Assembly (NCBI RefSeq): GCF_000006565.2
Contig: NC_031479.1
Span: forward strand, 3,994,289-4,058,288
Source of the DNA: Toxoplasma gondii ME49
Taxonomy: Eukaryota; Apicomplexa; Conoidasida; Eucoccidiorida; Sarcocystidae
Length of the DNA: 64,000 nucleotides
Direction of reading: 5' to 3'
Position 1 is the first letter of the stretch. Each line of letters starts with the position of its first letter. The position numbers were made by a program, and so were the translations under genes. Below are positions 48,067-59,600 of the stretch, piece by piece. The notes beneath the pieces were generated by a model. It was given only the letters and a program-made list of their open reading frames with translations. It had not been told where the DNA came from and searched no databases.

Positions 48067-50342
48067 GTATATCAATATATATGTGCGTGTGCACCTGTAT
48101 GTGGCGCATCGGTTTGTATTCCGAGTACAGATCTGGGAGTAGACCTTCTTTTTTTCCGCCGAGTCCTCCAAGCCCTTCATTGCTCGTCTCTTGTTTCTTC
48201 GTTCTTTTCAGGGCAGTCCGTTTTCTTCTTCCTCTGGTCGGTCGGCGTTTGTCTGCGCTTCGTGAGCGTTTCCGCCAGCCTGACGCCTTTCTCTCTTCCT
48301 CCACATTCTCAGAGGCTTCTCGCAAACTTGCTTCAGACGCTCCGCGTTCAACCATCTCTCCAGCCCCAGCAAAGTCGCTCGCCACTGCGCGTTTCGGGTC
48401 TTCGAATGCGAAACGCATGCAAGCAACCGACGATTGCCCTCTGTCACTGTCGCACCCGTCTTCATCGTGTTCTCCGCGTCGAAGGGCAATCTTTTTCCCA
48501 GATGCTCGGATCTCTGAAGGACTTCCTTGTCCTCGGCAGGTAACTCTTTTGTCTCCTCAAGAGGCCCGCGCTGGGAGTGAAGGCGAGAGGAGACGTCCTG
48601 CGGAATCCCCGACAAAGACAGAGAGTCTGACGGAGCAGAGGGGATTGTCGGCAGTCGGCCTCTTCTCCTTTCGTTCTCTGGGGGGATGCTGCGCTTCTGT
48701 GTCGCTTCAACAGCCAGGCTTTCTTCTTCCCCTTTCTGCTTTCCCTTATGCTGGGTTTCTCTGCGACCAGGGATGCAACGCCTTTCAGGAATGCGGCGTT
48801 CCAGCCGCACAGGCCGCAGGCGAACATTTCCGACGCCCTAGCGCGAAGACGAGAGTGGAGGAGTCTGTGTCTTCTCCCTGCTCGAAACGCCTTTCTGTGG
48901 AGCCCAGAGACGCGCCTTCTACACGATTCTCAGAGGTTCCTGCGCTGCCGCTCTCCACCGTCTCGGGTATTCCTCTGTTCGATGCGACGTACTGGAACTA
49001 TTTATGGGAGGGGAACAGCGGCAGACAGCCAGCAAGCCCCCTGTGGCTCGCTTCTCAACGCTCTTCTTCCTCTCCGAGCGGTGTCGCCTCTCACGCGTTC
49101 TCTGCGGTTCGACTCCAGGAAGGAGACATTTCTGCCAAGCCTCCTGTGACCCCCCCACCTAGGAGTGCGGTGCCGGATCCTGCGACGGAGGATATAGACC
49201 CTCCGCCTTCCTCCTCTTTCTCTGCAGATCAGCATGCGTCTCCGTCTCCCCTCGCTTTCAGTCTCCTCCCTCCTGCTTCTCACCCCTATCTTCTTCCTCA
49301 GTCTTGCGAGCCACTACATCTGTGCTCCTGCGAAGCCGCAGATCCTCGACTCGGCAGCGGTGCATGGCCTCTGCTGCCTTGCGGCTTCACAGGCTGGGCT
49401 GCAGTCACCGACCGCCCGCTGCGCGACGAAAAGGACTTTCCGAAGGATTTAGGAAGCCTCTCAGAGACGCCAGGTGGACAGCGCAAAGATGGCCGGGAGA
49501 CGCAGCTGCCTCGCCTCAACAGCATGCGTTTTCCACCTGTCCAGAAAAGCCGGAATTCGATTCACGATCGCGAGCGACTCGGACACGCAGGTCTGCTGGG
49601 ACGGTCAGGTGTACATACACCCCGGGGAGCACGCGAGTTGGCCCCTGGCGGAAGTGCAGGAGTTTGCCGAGAGATTCTGCATGCAGGCGGAGTTCCAGGA
49701 GAAGCCTTGCGTTCTGCGGAAGCCAGTCTTCGACGCGGGGAGGAGGTGAACGCGAAAGACAGGACGGAGGGCAAAGAAGAGGTGCAGACTGCGGATAGCG
49801 CGGTTGGAGGCGTCCCCTGCATGTCAAGAAGGACGGTGGAGACTCGAGGCGCTTTCCGTGGAGATTCGCAGCATCCTCACAGCTCTTTCGGCGATTCAGA
49901 CATGTCGAGACAACCAGGCGAGTTGCCGCCGTCTCTGCGCGCCCCTCTCGAGTGTAGGAGGAGACGCCACTTGCCCCCGAACTCTGCGCGCGTTGTGGAG
50001 TCTGCCGCGTTCTCTGTTCCCCGAGGGCGCCGGGCCATCAGTGCGAGAGCACACAATCCAGAGAGAGAGAAGCGGCCTTTGCAGTTTGCAGAATGCCCGC
50101 CTCTCGCGTACGACGCCGGCGACCGACCGCTCGGCGGCGAGGAGTTTTGGGGGGGCATTCTCCGACAGCGAGAAGAAAGCACCGCACGGAGACTGGCGAA
50201 GGGAGACGCAGACGGAGACGACCGTGCAGAAAGGAGGCAGAGAGCCGACAAAATGGGGGCCGGGGCTCACATGCACCTTTCAGGCCGAGTCGGCTTCAAA
50301 GTGCTGCCTCCTTTGCCACCATCCACGGGGAGAGAAATGTGA
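46941..50342 (+). CDS. Unrecognised multi-exon protein with helical N-terminal part
   Basis: I do not recognise this gene. An exon from about 46941 (acceptor GACGCTTCAG) to 47655 (AG|GTAAAA) encodes an acidic disordered segment and then about 130 residues of helix (EQLLFLELEILCLLLPFLEA). A 556-nt intron holding two TA tracts follows. The next exon begins at 48212 (TTCTTTTCAG|G) in matching phase, and its frame stays open to the stop at 50342; about 700 open codons cannot be chance. It includes VSGIPLFDATYWNYLWEG near 49000. After about 49.2 kb another frame competes: 49545-49745 has consensus borders, much higher GC at third codon positions and globular-looking residues, so the last kilobase may be spliced differently. 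The start codon lies upstream and was not identified, so the model is partial. Confidence 0.55.
47751..47793. repeat. (TA)n microsatellite
   Basis: TA run in the intron between 47655 and 48212. Confidence 0.9.
48017..48082. repeat. (TA)n microsatellite with G interruptions
   Basis: Second TA tract in the intron between 47655 and 48212. Confidence 0.9.
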
Positions 50343-50776
50343 AAAATCGAGAACGAAAGGACCAGCAGCAGACAAGAGACAGAGACACAAACACCGGAGA
50401 GAAAACATACAAAACCGCAGTTACAAACGACGTCCCATTATTCTTGGGTGTCGAGACAGCGCATGAGGTCCCTCGTTCTAAAGACCTACAAACGTGATGT
50501 CCACATACATCTATATGAGAGCACATTTTGCGCTTCTGGGATGGATCAGTTGAATTACGTGATCTATGCGAATAGGTTTTACATGCATGCATGAAATGAT
50601 CTGGAGAACGCCGAAGAACCAAGAGAACTGGAGGCGCGAAAGCGATCGTGTTCCTCAGTTCATACGAAGGAGGCAGCTCGACGGCAAGCAACAGGAATCT
50701 TTCCGTTCTCCAACTGTTCACATCTACTCATACACCAGCGCATTTGTACACATTCATCATAAAAACTATTTCCCAC

Positions 50777-50783
50777 ATATAAT

Positions 50784-50815
<32 letters not shown>

Positions 50816-50839
50816 CATATATATAAATATATATATATG
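50777..50839. repeat. (TA)n microsatellite, imperfect
   Basis: TA run with C and AA interruptions in spacer DNA. Confidence 0.9.
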
Positions 50840-51064
50840 TAGAAATGTTGATAGATGTGCTTGAGTTTCACATGACAGATCTTGTGGGAAAATGAACTGT
50901 CTGTCGTCTTCTTTTCAAATCTGACTCTTCGTGAGACCGGTGAGTGTTGCATGCAAGATGAAACCAGGATAACTCAGTCGATATTTCTCCCATGTCTTAC
51001 GATACCACTTTTAGACAAGGGTACTATAGGTATGCATATTGGTACCTCTATCCGACTTTCGTTT

Positions 51065-51078
51065 TTATATATATTGAA

Positions 51079-51112
<34 letters not shown>

Positions 51113-51120
51113 CTAGATAT
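51065..51120. repeat. (TA)n microsatellite, imperfect
   Basis: TA run flanked by TTGAAA and TCTAGA interruptions in spacer DNA. Confidence 0.9.
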
Positions 51121-51628
51121 GTGTACATGATGACGCATGCTTCTAATAATGTCTACGCTAAATAAACAAATATATGTGTTTATTTATTGATATATGTACA
51201 TATATAGTGTCCCATAAATGTTCATGTGTGCAACGCTGTTTCCGGGAATCAGGTCTGATACCGCTAGTTCCTTCTTTTCGTTTGTCAAACAAATGCTATT
51301 CAACTTTGTTCCACTCTGACAAAAACGCCGAAACTCCGGCACGGCTCGCGACAGCTTGTCCGCATGCGGATTTCACCTTCCACGGCAAATATTTGGGTCG
51401 TTTCCGGAGGCTGCTTCTGTCCCCTCGCCTCTCGGGGAATCACAGATACGTTTCTTCACCAGGGAATCCCAGTCCTGTAGTCCAGTGGTGAATTCGTCTC
51501 GTCAGAAGACACTCCACAATACCCCGACTGCCAATTGAATTTCTGTGTCTCTGGCGGAAACGCGCTTCCAAAAGTGATGACTCGGCAGGTCAGGAACATG
51601 TTTGCTGTGTCCGCATGCACAAGCGTGC

Positions 51629-51708
51629 TTATATATATATCTATATCTATATATATATACATATATATACTTATATATATATATATATATGAATATATAT
51701 ATATATAT
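51629..51708. repeat. (TA)n microsatellite with C/G interruptions
   Basis: An 80-bp TA-rich tract in spacer DNA. Confidence 0.9.
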
Positions 51709-52324
51709 CAATTTGGTTCACATCTATTTACTAACATGTGCATATATGCGCATCTGTGTGATGTGCATGTATGTATGTTCCCTGGCACATACGTATGGAT
51801 GGCGGCGCAGGGACGTCTGCCTAAACGTTTGCAGATGAGTATGCATGCAAAGATGGTGAGAAGGATATTTATTCGTGAATATGCAGGTTGGAACATGCGC
51901 ATCTGTGTGATGTGCATGTGCGCCTTTCGTCATCAGCGAGGACGCCTGTCTCTCTGGGTCCGTTGTTACTTTCACGAAGAGACTTCCTGTGGATACCACG
52001 CCCTCTGAGTCGCGGAACTGCATGCATGCGACCGAAGGTTTTGCCGGGAACAGACGAAAACTTGAAATGTTTCTCTGCACGGTCGATACCACGTTCGCTG
52101 TCAGATAAATGTTGTGTCTCTTCAAATCGCGGTTCTCCAACAGGGAACCTGGTTCCCAGACACAGAGTCTAAATCTACCTGCGCTGTGTCCGTCCCCAGG
52201 AGTCGCAAGGAGTTCAAAGCACGAGAGGCGACGCGGAATAACGAAACAGAAGTTGAGGAGACGAAAGCCGCGAGGGCAGGCAGACCTGCACCTGACAAAA
52301 GACTTACTTTGATTCTGAATTCAA

Positions 52325-52805
52325 ATGTCTACACGCGCGCCGGAAACAGCGCCTCCCACAGAAGTCAGTGTCCTGCGTCGCGGACCTTCTTCAGTGCGTC
52401 TGCCGCCGCCGGAGGACTCTCTGGAAGAGCTCCTAAACGTCATCCATCATCTCGTCGTTCGGTGCACAGAGAAAAAAAGTCGACAATACGTCTGCGCGGA
52501 ACTGGCGACTGAACGTGAGAAGCTTGTACCCTCCAGACGGTGTCTGCACTCGCGTCTTGGAAAGCGCGTCGACTCAACAAGCAGTTGAGGATGCGGAAGA
52601 AGCGGAAACAGAAGAAGAGGAAGAAGAGGAAACAGAAGAAGAGGCAAAAGAGGAAACAGAAGAAGAGGCTGAAGAGGCAGAAGAGGAAGACTCGTTACGA
52701 GGTCGACGCAACAGAAATTCGGTGTACGGATCGTTCCTGAGAGATATGACGGAGAAGAGAGAGGCACAGGGAAGCGTGACGAGGGAAGAGACAGCAGACG
52801 AGTGA
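52325..52805 (+). CDS. Small acidic protein, frame joined by a 22-nt intron or broken by a frameshift
   Basis: Unrecognised. An ATG at 52325 opens a frame whose first 63 residues look protein-like (EDSLEELLNVIHHLVVRC). Coding character then moves to another frame that ends in a Glu-rich acidic helix and the stop at 52805. Between the two lies a stretch with perfect borders, GTGAGA at 52515 and CCCTCCAG ending at 52536. Removing it joins the frames in phase, giving 152 aa. An intron of 22 nt would be exceptionally short, so a sequencing frameshift, a pseudogene or a different exon structure are alternatives. No domain was recognised. Confidence 0.35.
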
Positions 52806-53178
52806 CGGAGAGAGAAAAAGAGACCGAAATGGAAGAGGCGAACCGATCCCAGAAAAGCATTTCGCGTTTCTTTCAGTCAGAGCGACAGACGCGGTGTCAC
52901 TGCCAACACGGGCGAATTGACGCGAGAAGAAGAAACTCGCAACAGCAAGCAGGTCGAAGCACCTGGTCTCGTCGTCACTCTCTCTCTCTCTCTCGCCGCT
53001 GCTGCTGCTCACAGCAAGAAAACCACTCGCGGGGAGAAGACTGCAGAGACGAAGTGACGTAGAAGTCTTGTCTGAGCCGAAGCGCACAGAGCACCGGAAT
53101 CTGAGCCTTGCACGCAAGCTCCACGCAGAGGGAGAGAAAGAGATCTCAGGAACGCGAAAGACATTTCTGAAGTCCTCC
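52806..53178. other. Short convergent spacer
   Basis: About 370 bases between the stop of the small plus-strand frame and the stop of the minus-strand gene. Frames open here are overlaps of the Arg/Glu-rich flanks; no gene is supported. Confidence 0.4.
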
Positions 53179-53830
53179 TTACTTCCCAGCGAGAACCAGT
53201 TTCGCGTAGTGAATCCAGCCTCTGCTCATGTTGATGTCCAGGTCGAGAACAAGCTGCTGGACCGTCAGGAGCCCGTCCGGAGACTGAAGCGCGAGGTTCC
53301 GAATGCGTTCTCGAAACTGAGAGACAAAAGACATTTCAAAAAACCGTGTCTTCAGCGTCGTTCTTTCCACGCGTCTCCCCGTTTCAGAAAAAGCTAGAAA
53401 GATCTCGACCCCCTTCCTTCATCCTTCCAGGATTCCCGGTAGTTCGCGAATTCCAATCTTTTGTACACCCGTCCTTCGCGTTGTTTCAGGAAACATGTAA
53501 GAGTGACGATGAGACGCAAGTCCGACACCGACCGCACAAGCGATGTCTCTGCCCTCAAAGGAGAAAACGAAGCCTAAACAATCGAACGTACACGCGGAGT
53601 CGGATACACAAAAATATAGAGACCTGCCGCATCGTTACAAGCTCAGGTGTGAAACTGTGCATCTGTTGCCTTCTTTCTCGTCTTCACATGGTCCGCTGAG
53701 AGAACCGTTTACAACTAAACTCGACATAACTGCATCAATATTAACTTGCATGCATTTCTACTAAACGCTTCCATCGCAGACAGCCCATGAGCTCAGCCAC
53801 CTGAAAAGAAGTACAGACATGCTCTCTACT

Positions 53831-53879
<49 letters not shown>

Positions 53880-56689
53880 ACATACATACATGAGTGGACA
53901 CATGGATTGTTTTTTGTATGTGAATTTTTCTGTTGGCGAGAATATCAACATGATCCCAGACTTACGGCTTGAGCGCGCATTTGATTTCTAACTTTTTCTT
54001 CGGGAGAACAGGCAGCTGTCTCGCCCCAGTAAACAACTCTGAAGACAAGGACGAAGCACAGGATTTTCAGAGGTTCCGAGAGTCGCCAGACTTGGGTCGT
54101 GGTTTTCACAGAGACTTCGCTTCCTTTTCCTCAGTTTTCATTCACGACTTGTGTGTTGTCTTCTGTTGGACCCGCTCTTCCTCCGAAAGTTCGCTCTTCT
54201 TCCTCTCGTCTTTGCTCCGTCACACGTTCTCTGCCTTTGATTCTTTCCTCTGCATCGTCCCCCTCTTCTCTGCTTCTCTGTCTTCTCTCTTTCTTCTCTC
54301 TTTTTGTGTTTGTATTCATTCTCCGCCTTCTTCTCTTCTTCTCTGCGCATTTTTTCTTCCGTTTCCCTGCTCTCGTCTTCTCTACTCTGTTTCACCTCTT
54401 CCTCGCGTTCTTCCCTTCCGTTTCGCCTCGTTCTCTCTGAATCTCTCTCCCCTCCTTCTTTCCGCCTCTTCTCCGGCATCCGCCTCTTCTCCGGCATCCG
54501 CTTCTTCTCGCCGCCCTCCCCTTCTCCATCTGTTCTCACCTGTAATCGAAGCCGTCGTCCCCAGGAACTCGCGGACCGTAGATGAGGGAGACTCCGTGGC
54601 GGTTGAGGTGTGGTAGTTCGAGGCTGGTGCTGCGGAGGAGATGCATGAGGTCTCTTTTCTTGGCCGCCTCCGCGAGTCGCTGCGCCTCGAGTCGGAGACA
54701 GTCTGCGAATGCTCGCGCGTCACCTCTGCCTCTCCACGCCCGTCCTGAGGGAGGCGACTGGACGGGAGAAGACAGAGAAGAGCCGGGAGAAGGCGCTTCG
54801 TCGCCAGGCCAGGCAGGGAACATGCGGGGCGTACAGACAGCCGAGATGGCACTGCGCAGGTCGCGGCCGCACAGAGGCGATCGAGCGAAGGACGCGTTTC
54901 GGCCGTCTTGAGAGACGCGCGAATGTCCAGAGTCCAGCCGAGAGCCCTCGACGCATGCAGCTCCACTCACAGAAATGAGAGAAGCAGATCCTGTGCTTGC
55001 TGTCTCCGTCCTTGCCTCGCGCGCTTTCTGTCCTTTGCCGAGTTTTCTCTCTTCTTCCTCCGACCTTGCGACTTCCGTCGAGCCAGAAGTCTCGTGTGTC
55101 GCCCCAAGCCGCCTTCGCTTCGAAGTCACGTCTTCTCTCTCTCCTTGCTCCGCGCATGCAGTTCCTCTTTTGTTCTTCCCTCCCTTCTCTGCTTCTCCCT
55201 TCTCTCCTTCTCCCTTCTCTGCTTCTCCCTTCTCTGCTTCTCCCTTCTCTCCTTCTCCCTTCTCTGCTTCGCCTTTCGCTCTCTCTCCTCCTCCGTCTCC
55301 TTCAACGTTTTCTCGCTCGCCTTCGCCGCCATGTTCGGCCTCTCGCTGCGCTGCCTGGAGCATCTCCTCAGCTGTCGCGCGCGTTTGTTCTCTGGTGCTC
55401 GGAAAGATGAGGAAAGCGGAGTCGACGAAGTTCAGAAATACATCGGGGTGAAGAGGAGTCGAAGCCTTCGGCGACAGATCTGCAGACAGTGCGCTCCCGT
55501 GACTCCGCACAGAGAAAGGCGAGTGAGGCGAAAAGCCGCCGAGGCTGCTTGGAAACGCCGGTCGACGCGGTGAAGGGGAATACGGCGAACAGGCAGACGA
55601 CGAGAACGCGAGAGCCGCGGAAGCAAACGCGGAAGAAGAAGAAGAGGAAGAGGAAGCAACCGCGGAAGAAGAGGAGGACGAAGAGGACGAAGAAGGAAGT
55701 GACAGAGAGGAAGAAGACGAGGAAAAAGAAGCATCCGCAGACGCAGAGAGAGGGGGACGACGGAAGTGCCGGAGAGACGACGACTTGGAAGAATCTTCGG
55801 TCGACAGAGGACTTACACAAGGCAGTGCAGCCTGTTCTGGCGCATGCGCCGACGGCGGCGGGCATGCTCCACAAGCGGCGAGCGAGGAGACAGGAGGACG
55901 CGACCGCTCGGCGCGTTGAGAAGCGTCCACGTCGACAGAGGAGTCGATCCGGACAGAAAGACTCTGTTCTGGCGCCTCGCCCGTCGCCGACACCGCTGGC
56001 CTGTCCTCGCGTTCTGGAGACGATTCTCGACAAAGTTCCGGCTGAGAAAAGAAACCACGAACCGTCCCTGTCCCTGCGCTCTGGACAGCCACCGCGCCGG
56101 CAGGTGCCTTCGCCGTCTGCGCCTGCCCCGGCCGCCTCTGCTTCGGTGTGTAGACGCCTCCGGAACCCAGGCCGAGGAAGCAGCAGAAGCGGCTGGATGA
56201 GGCGAGGGCGGTAGCTTGTTTCTTCTCGGCTCCCGAGGTGACGCAACCAGGTTTCGCAGTCGGCGGTAGTGTGAACGCCGCGTCGCCGCCTTTTCTGGAG
56301 AGCTCGTCTCTCGGTCTCTCGCGCCGACTCAAGTTCCCCGAATCCATCAGCAGCTTCGCTGCATGCGTCTGGCCTTTCCGGCTGCCCGACAGCGACTCCG
56401 ACCGCTCTGCCGGGGGGTGTCCAGACACCCGCGGCGAGGCGCTGCTTCGCCGCGGAGCCTCGCGCGTATTCGGAGTTCCCTCGTTTTCGTTGTCAGGCGA
56501 AGTCTTCTTCTCTCCGTTCGGGGGCTTGCTGCAGCGAGTTGATGTTGACCGCAAGCTCGCCTTCTTCGCATGCAGAACTGGTCTGCCCGAAACTCCCGAG
56601 CTTCCGGCGACTCGAGATGCCTCGCCCCCCGACGCAGAGAGCGACGAAGAAGACGAACGCGCGGCACTGTTCCGCGTCGATGCATGCAT
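53179..56689 (-). CDS. Unrecognised protein with exon-split conserved-looking C-terminus
   Basis: Four exons on the minus strand: 56689-54540, 54038-53966 (73 nt), 53800-53762 (39 nt), 53316-53179 (stop TAA). All have GT..AG borders and the phases agree, giving 799 aa. Residues 1-600 are disordered (Ser, Pro, Glu, Arg) and include an EKGEA/EKGEG repeat. The last 180 residues change character: a helix ending in AEAAKKRDLMHLLRSTSLEL, then HGVSLIYGPRVPGDDGFDYR, VVYWGET, and a helical end (LFRERIRNLALQ, LTVQQLVLDLDINMSRGW). This globular tail is assembled from all four exons, which supports the model, but I cannot assign it to a family. Exon 3 also reads to its own stop at 53741, giving an alternative 760-aa end. 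The ATG at 56689 follows an acceptor-like TTGTCCAAG, so an upstream exon is possible. Confidence 0.62.
53834..53891. repeat. (TA)n microsatellite
   Basis: Long, nearly perfect TA run ending in TACATACATACA. It lies in the intron between exons 2 and 3 of the minus-strand gene. Confidence 0.92.
54463..54498. repeat. 18-bp tandem duplication
   Basis: Two perfect copies of CGCCTCTTCTCCGGCATC and a degenerate third. It lies within intron 1 of the minus-strand gene, near the donor. Confidence 0.85.
55182..55271 (-). repeat. 15-bp coding repeat (EKGEA/EKGEG)
   Basis: About six copies of a 15-bp unit (plus-strand TCCCTTCTCTGCTTC) that encode a five-residue repeat EKGE(A/G) in the disordered part of the 799-aa protein. 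The two variants differ by one base. Confidence 0.88.
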
Positions 56690-59600
56690 CTTGGACAACC
56701 GAGAAAAAGAAAAGAGGCAGAGAAGGTGGAGACGGAGAAGAGGGAGACGGAGAAGGAGAGGAAAAGAAAGCAGCTACTTAGAGAAGGAAGGAGGACCCGA
56801 TGCGGGGGCAGGAGCGAAGCGGCGGCGACTGTGAGAAGAGCAGTAGCACCTCACTAAGACAGGCTACGGGGAAACTCCAGTCTCGATTGGGACCGACCTC
56901 TGTGGGGTGAGGTTCATGTTCGGTGTGTCTACTGAACTGACGAAGAGAAAAAGAAGATACGGAGCAGACAAGGAAGAGAAGAAAATGAGACGTCTTCGGG
57001 TGCTAAGCGTCTGTGTGGAGAGAGCCGAGAGAGAGTTCAAGAATTCAGTTCTCCAAAAGAAGGTCCAAGCGTCAGGCGTACAGACACGGGGGGAGGTTTC
57101 TGCATGCAACAGAGTCTGTCGAGAGCAAGAGAAGCCGTTCCTCCCATAGACGATATAAGAATTTGGGACTTCAATATGAGGAGGAAGAAGTGGAGACGAG
57201 AGACGCGGGTGCTCATCAGGGGAAGACGGGGGCGACGGCTTTTCTTGCTAAATCTGAGAATTCCGCATCCGACAGTCATCGAACGCTCCAGTGCCTCGCA
57301 CTCCTGAAGCTAAAAAACGTTCTCGTTTCTCCTTTCCGCGCATTCTCATCCCTCAGCTGTCTCCTGAACGCAGGCAACTCCTCCAGGCGCACAGACGGCC
57401 AGCTCGGCTGAGTTGTGCAGAAGGACCTGGGCAAGGGTGTGTGTGTCTACTCAATTCGAAAATGTCGAGTTTCTGGAGTGAATCTCTTTCAGTTTAGTGG
57501 CGAGAGAGCGGCGTTTCGATGTTTCGATGGGGAGGGAGGGGGAGGTTCCCGACGCTGTCCTCGTTGCGTCCGGAGAAGCGCGGCTTTCAGCGGATTTCCT
57601 TGAATGAGACCCCCGAAGGGAGAGGAGACCTCTGCGAGTCCGCTGAGACGGAGAAAGACACGGTTCTTCCGCGTTTTCTCCCGTGACGAAGGCGAGACTC
57701 TTCCTGGCTGTCGAGGAAGAACTCCGTCCGCCAGCCGCGAGAACAACTGGCCGCAGAAGCCGAGTGTACAGCCAGCGTGCCGGCCGCAGAGTCGAGGACG
57801 GTCTCCAAAGAGAGAGCCTGGCGTCTGCCGCAGGCGGCGAGAAGGTAGCGCGAGTGAAAAAGTGAGGAGGAGCAGAAGAAAGGGAGAGAAGGCACTCGCG
57901 ATCCACTCGCTTCTACCGCCACAAGACACGCGAGCCAAGACGGCGAGGCGAACGCGAGGTCGGCATGTACACACCTCCCCGATGTAGGGCAGTTTGGACG
58001 AAAAGAGTTTGCAGAAACAAAGAAATCAGTGGCATGTGGAAAAAAGTTGGGGGAAACGCTGGCAGAAGAGCAAAGAAACGCAGAGAACGCCTGCTTCTGC
58101 TGCTTCTGACATCCTCCCAACGAAGCATGCATGTGCGCCGAGCGCGCAGAGCGGTTGCGGCGGGTCGACGATCAAAAAGTTTGCGAGTGGGAAAAGCACG
58201 ACGAGCAGGCAAATTTTCACACTCGGTCCTTCGGGGAAAGGTGCCGCGCTGAAGAAACGAAGATGGAACTCAAAGAAACGATGGGGAGGAAACGCGAAAA
58301 AAAACGAGGTGGACCGCGACACAATCGCGGAGATCGACCACCCGGGCACACAGATCTGAACCGCGTTGATGTCGACGTTCTCGACGAGAAAACGCGTTTT
58401 ACACGGAAGATGTCATCGAGAAACGCTCAGACACCGCAACCGGAAATGGTTCCCCAGAAAAGAGTCGCGCTGCACAACAGCAACGTTGGCATGTGGCGAG
58501 GAAACGAGAAAATCTCGGCCATGAACATACACCGATAAAAGGATGTCTGTGGATGCAGAAACGCATGCAGCAGAGATCACATTTCTCTTCGAAGCATTCA
58601 TTTGTGTACACGAAACTCGACATCAATACACTTGCAAGGGATGCCCTTTTTCTTGCAAGCGGACGTCGACAGCTTCACATGCGCACAGATCGATATCTGC
58701 GAAAGAGCTACTTTGTTGGACCTCACTCTCCCCAGGAAATCACTGCTTTCCCTTTGCAAGCGCTTCTTGTTTGCCGTTGGCAGACGACCCTGCTCGCAGC
58801 TCGCGAAGATCGGCGGACACACGCATTCACAGAAGTTTTTCACAAGTCGGTCACACGCAGTATGCAGCTTCTGCGTCGGGCGCGTCTGTGCCTGTGTGTG
58901 GTATTTCCTCACCACAAACAGGGAGGTCACAGAAACCTTGAAATTCGACTCTAAAAACTGTGGCAACGAGTCGAGCTCAAGTCGCCACTGGAAGGAGAGT
59001 GCCTGTCGTTCCCGAGTACACACCGGAGGTCGTCGAATGTGACGGGCAGTTGCGGAGTCTTTGGAGGTTCCGTCTGGAGTGCTCAGACTACGCGGAAGTT
59101 GGACTTCCGGTTCACACCATGAAAAGCTGTGTTCACCGAGTGCAAGTCACCTTCTGCTTGTTTGCCGCGACATGCCCGTTGAGACCCTGCATCAGACGCT
59201 CGGGTGTCTGCCACCGAAAGCGGCACTGCTGAAAACTGGCTTTTTGCCTAGAAACTGACACAGCGTTCTCTTTCCTTGTGTGGAGAGGCACTTGGACGGC
59301 GACACAAAACGCGACGGAAAAGGACCTTATCGTCGGATTCGGCTGGCGGACCCTCAGGTGACCAGGCAAAGAATCCTTCGTAGGTAGCGAGCCTGGGGTG
59401 TCTGTCCACCCCAGCGATGGAAAGCCGGTCACTCGTGAGACAAGGCTGTCTGTATTTTCTAAAACGAGACAAGAACACCGCTTCTTCGTATCTCTGTGGA
59501 AGCGCACTGTGTTCCTCTCTTTTTCCTGAATCCAGTTTAGACGTTCTTCTGGAAGATTCCACACAAAACTGTTCCAATTAACGGCTCTAGACTGATCCAT

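Larger units (their letters stand above)
50343..52324. other. AT-rich spacer with three TA tracts
   Basis: About 2 kb lacking protein-like frames. Composition is visibly more AT-rich than in the flanking genes. Words such as ATGCATGCATG (near 50573) and CATGCATGCG (near 52021) occur. Confidence 0.5.

Noticed and set aside
53741..53800. Exon 3 of the 799-aa gene read through to its own stop at 53741
   Set aside because: Kept only as an alternative: a TTA|GTAGAA donor gives an in-phase join to the following exon and a more coherent C-terminus.
55368..56246. 292-codon minus-strand frame in the 55-56 kb region
   Set aside because: It overlaps the 720-codon frame of the 799-aa gene in another phase; the latter is longer, compositionally typical and spliced into a protein-like tail.
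58131..58538. 135-codon ATG frame on the plus strand
   Set aside because: Hydrophilic but without motif, splice context or conservation evidence; length is compatible with chance in this composition.
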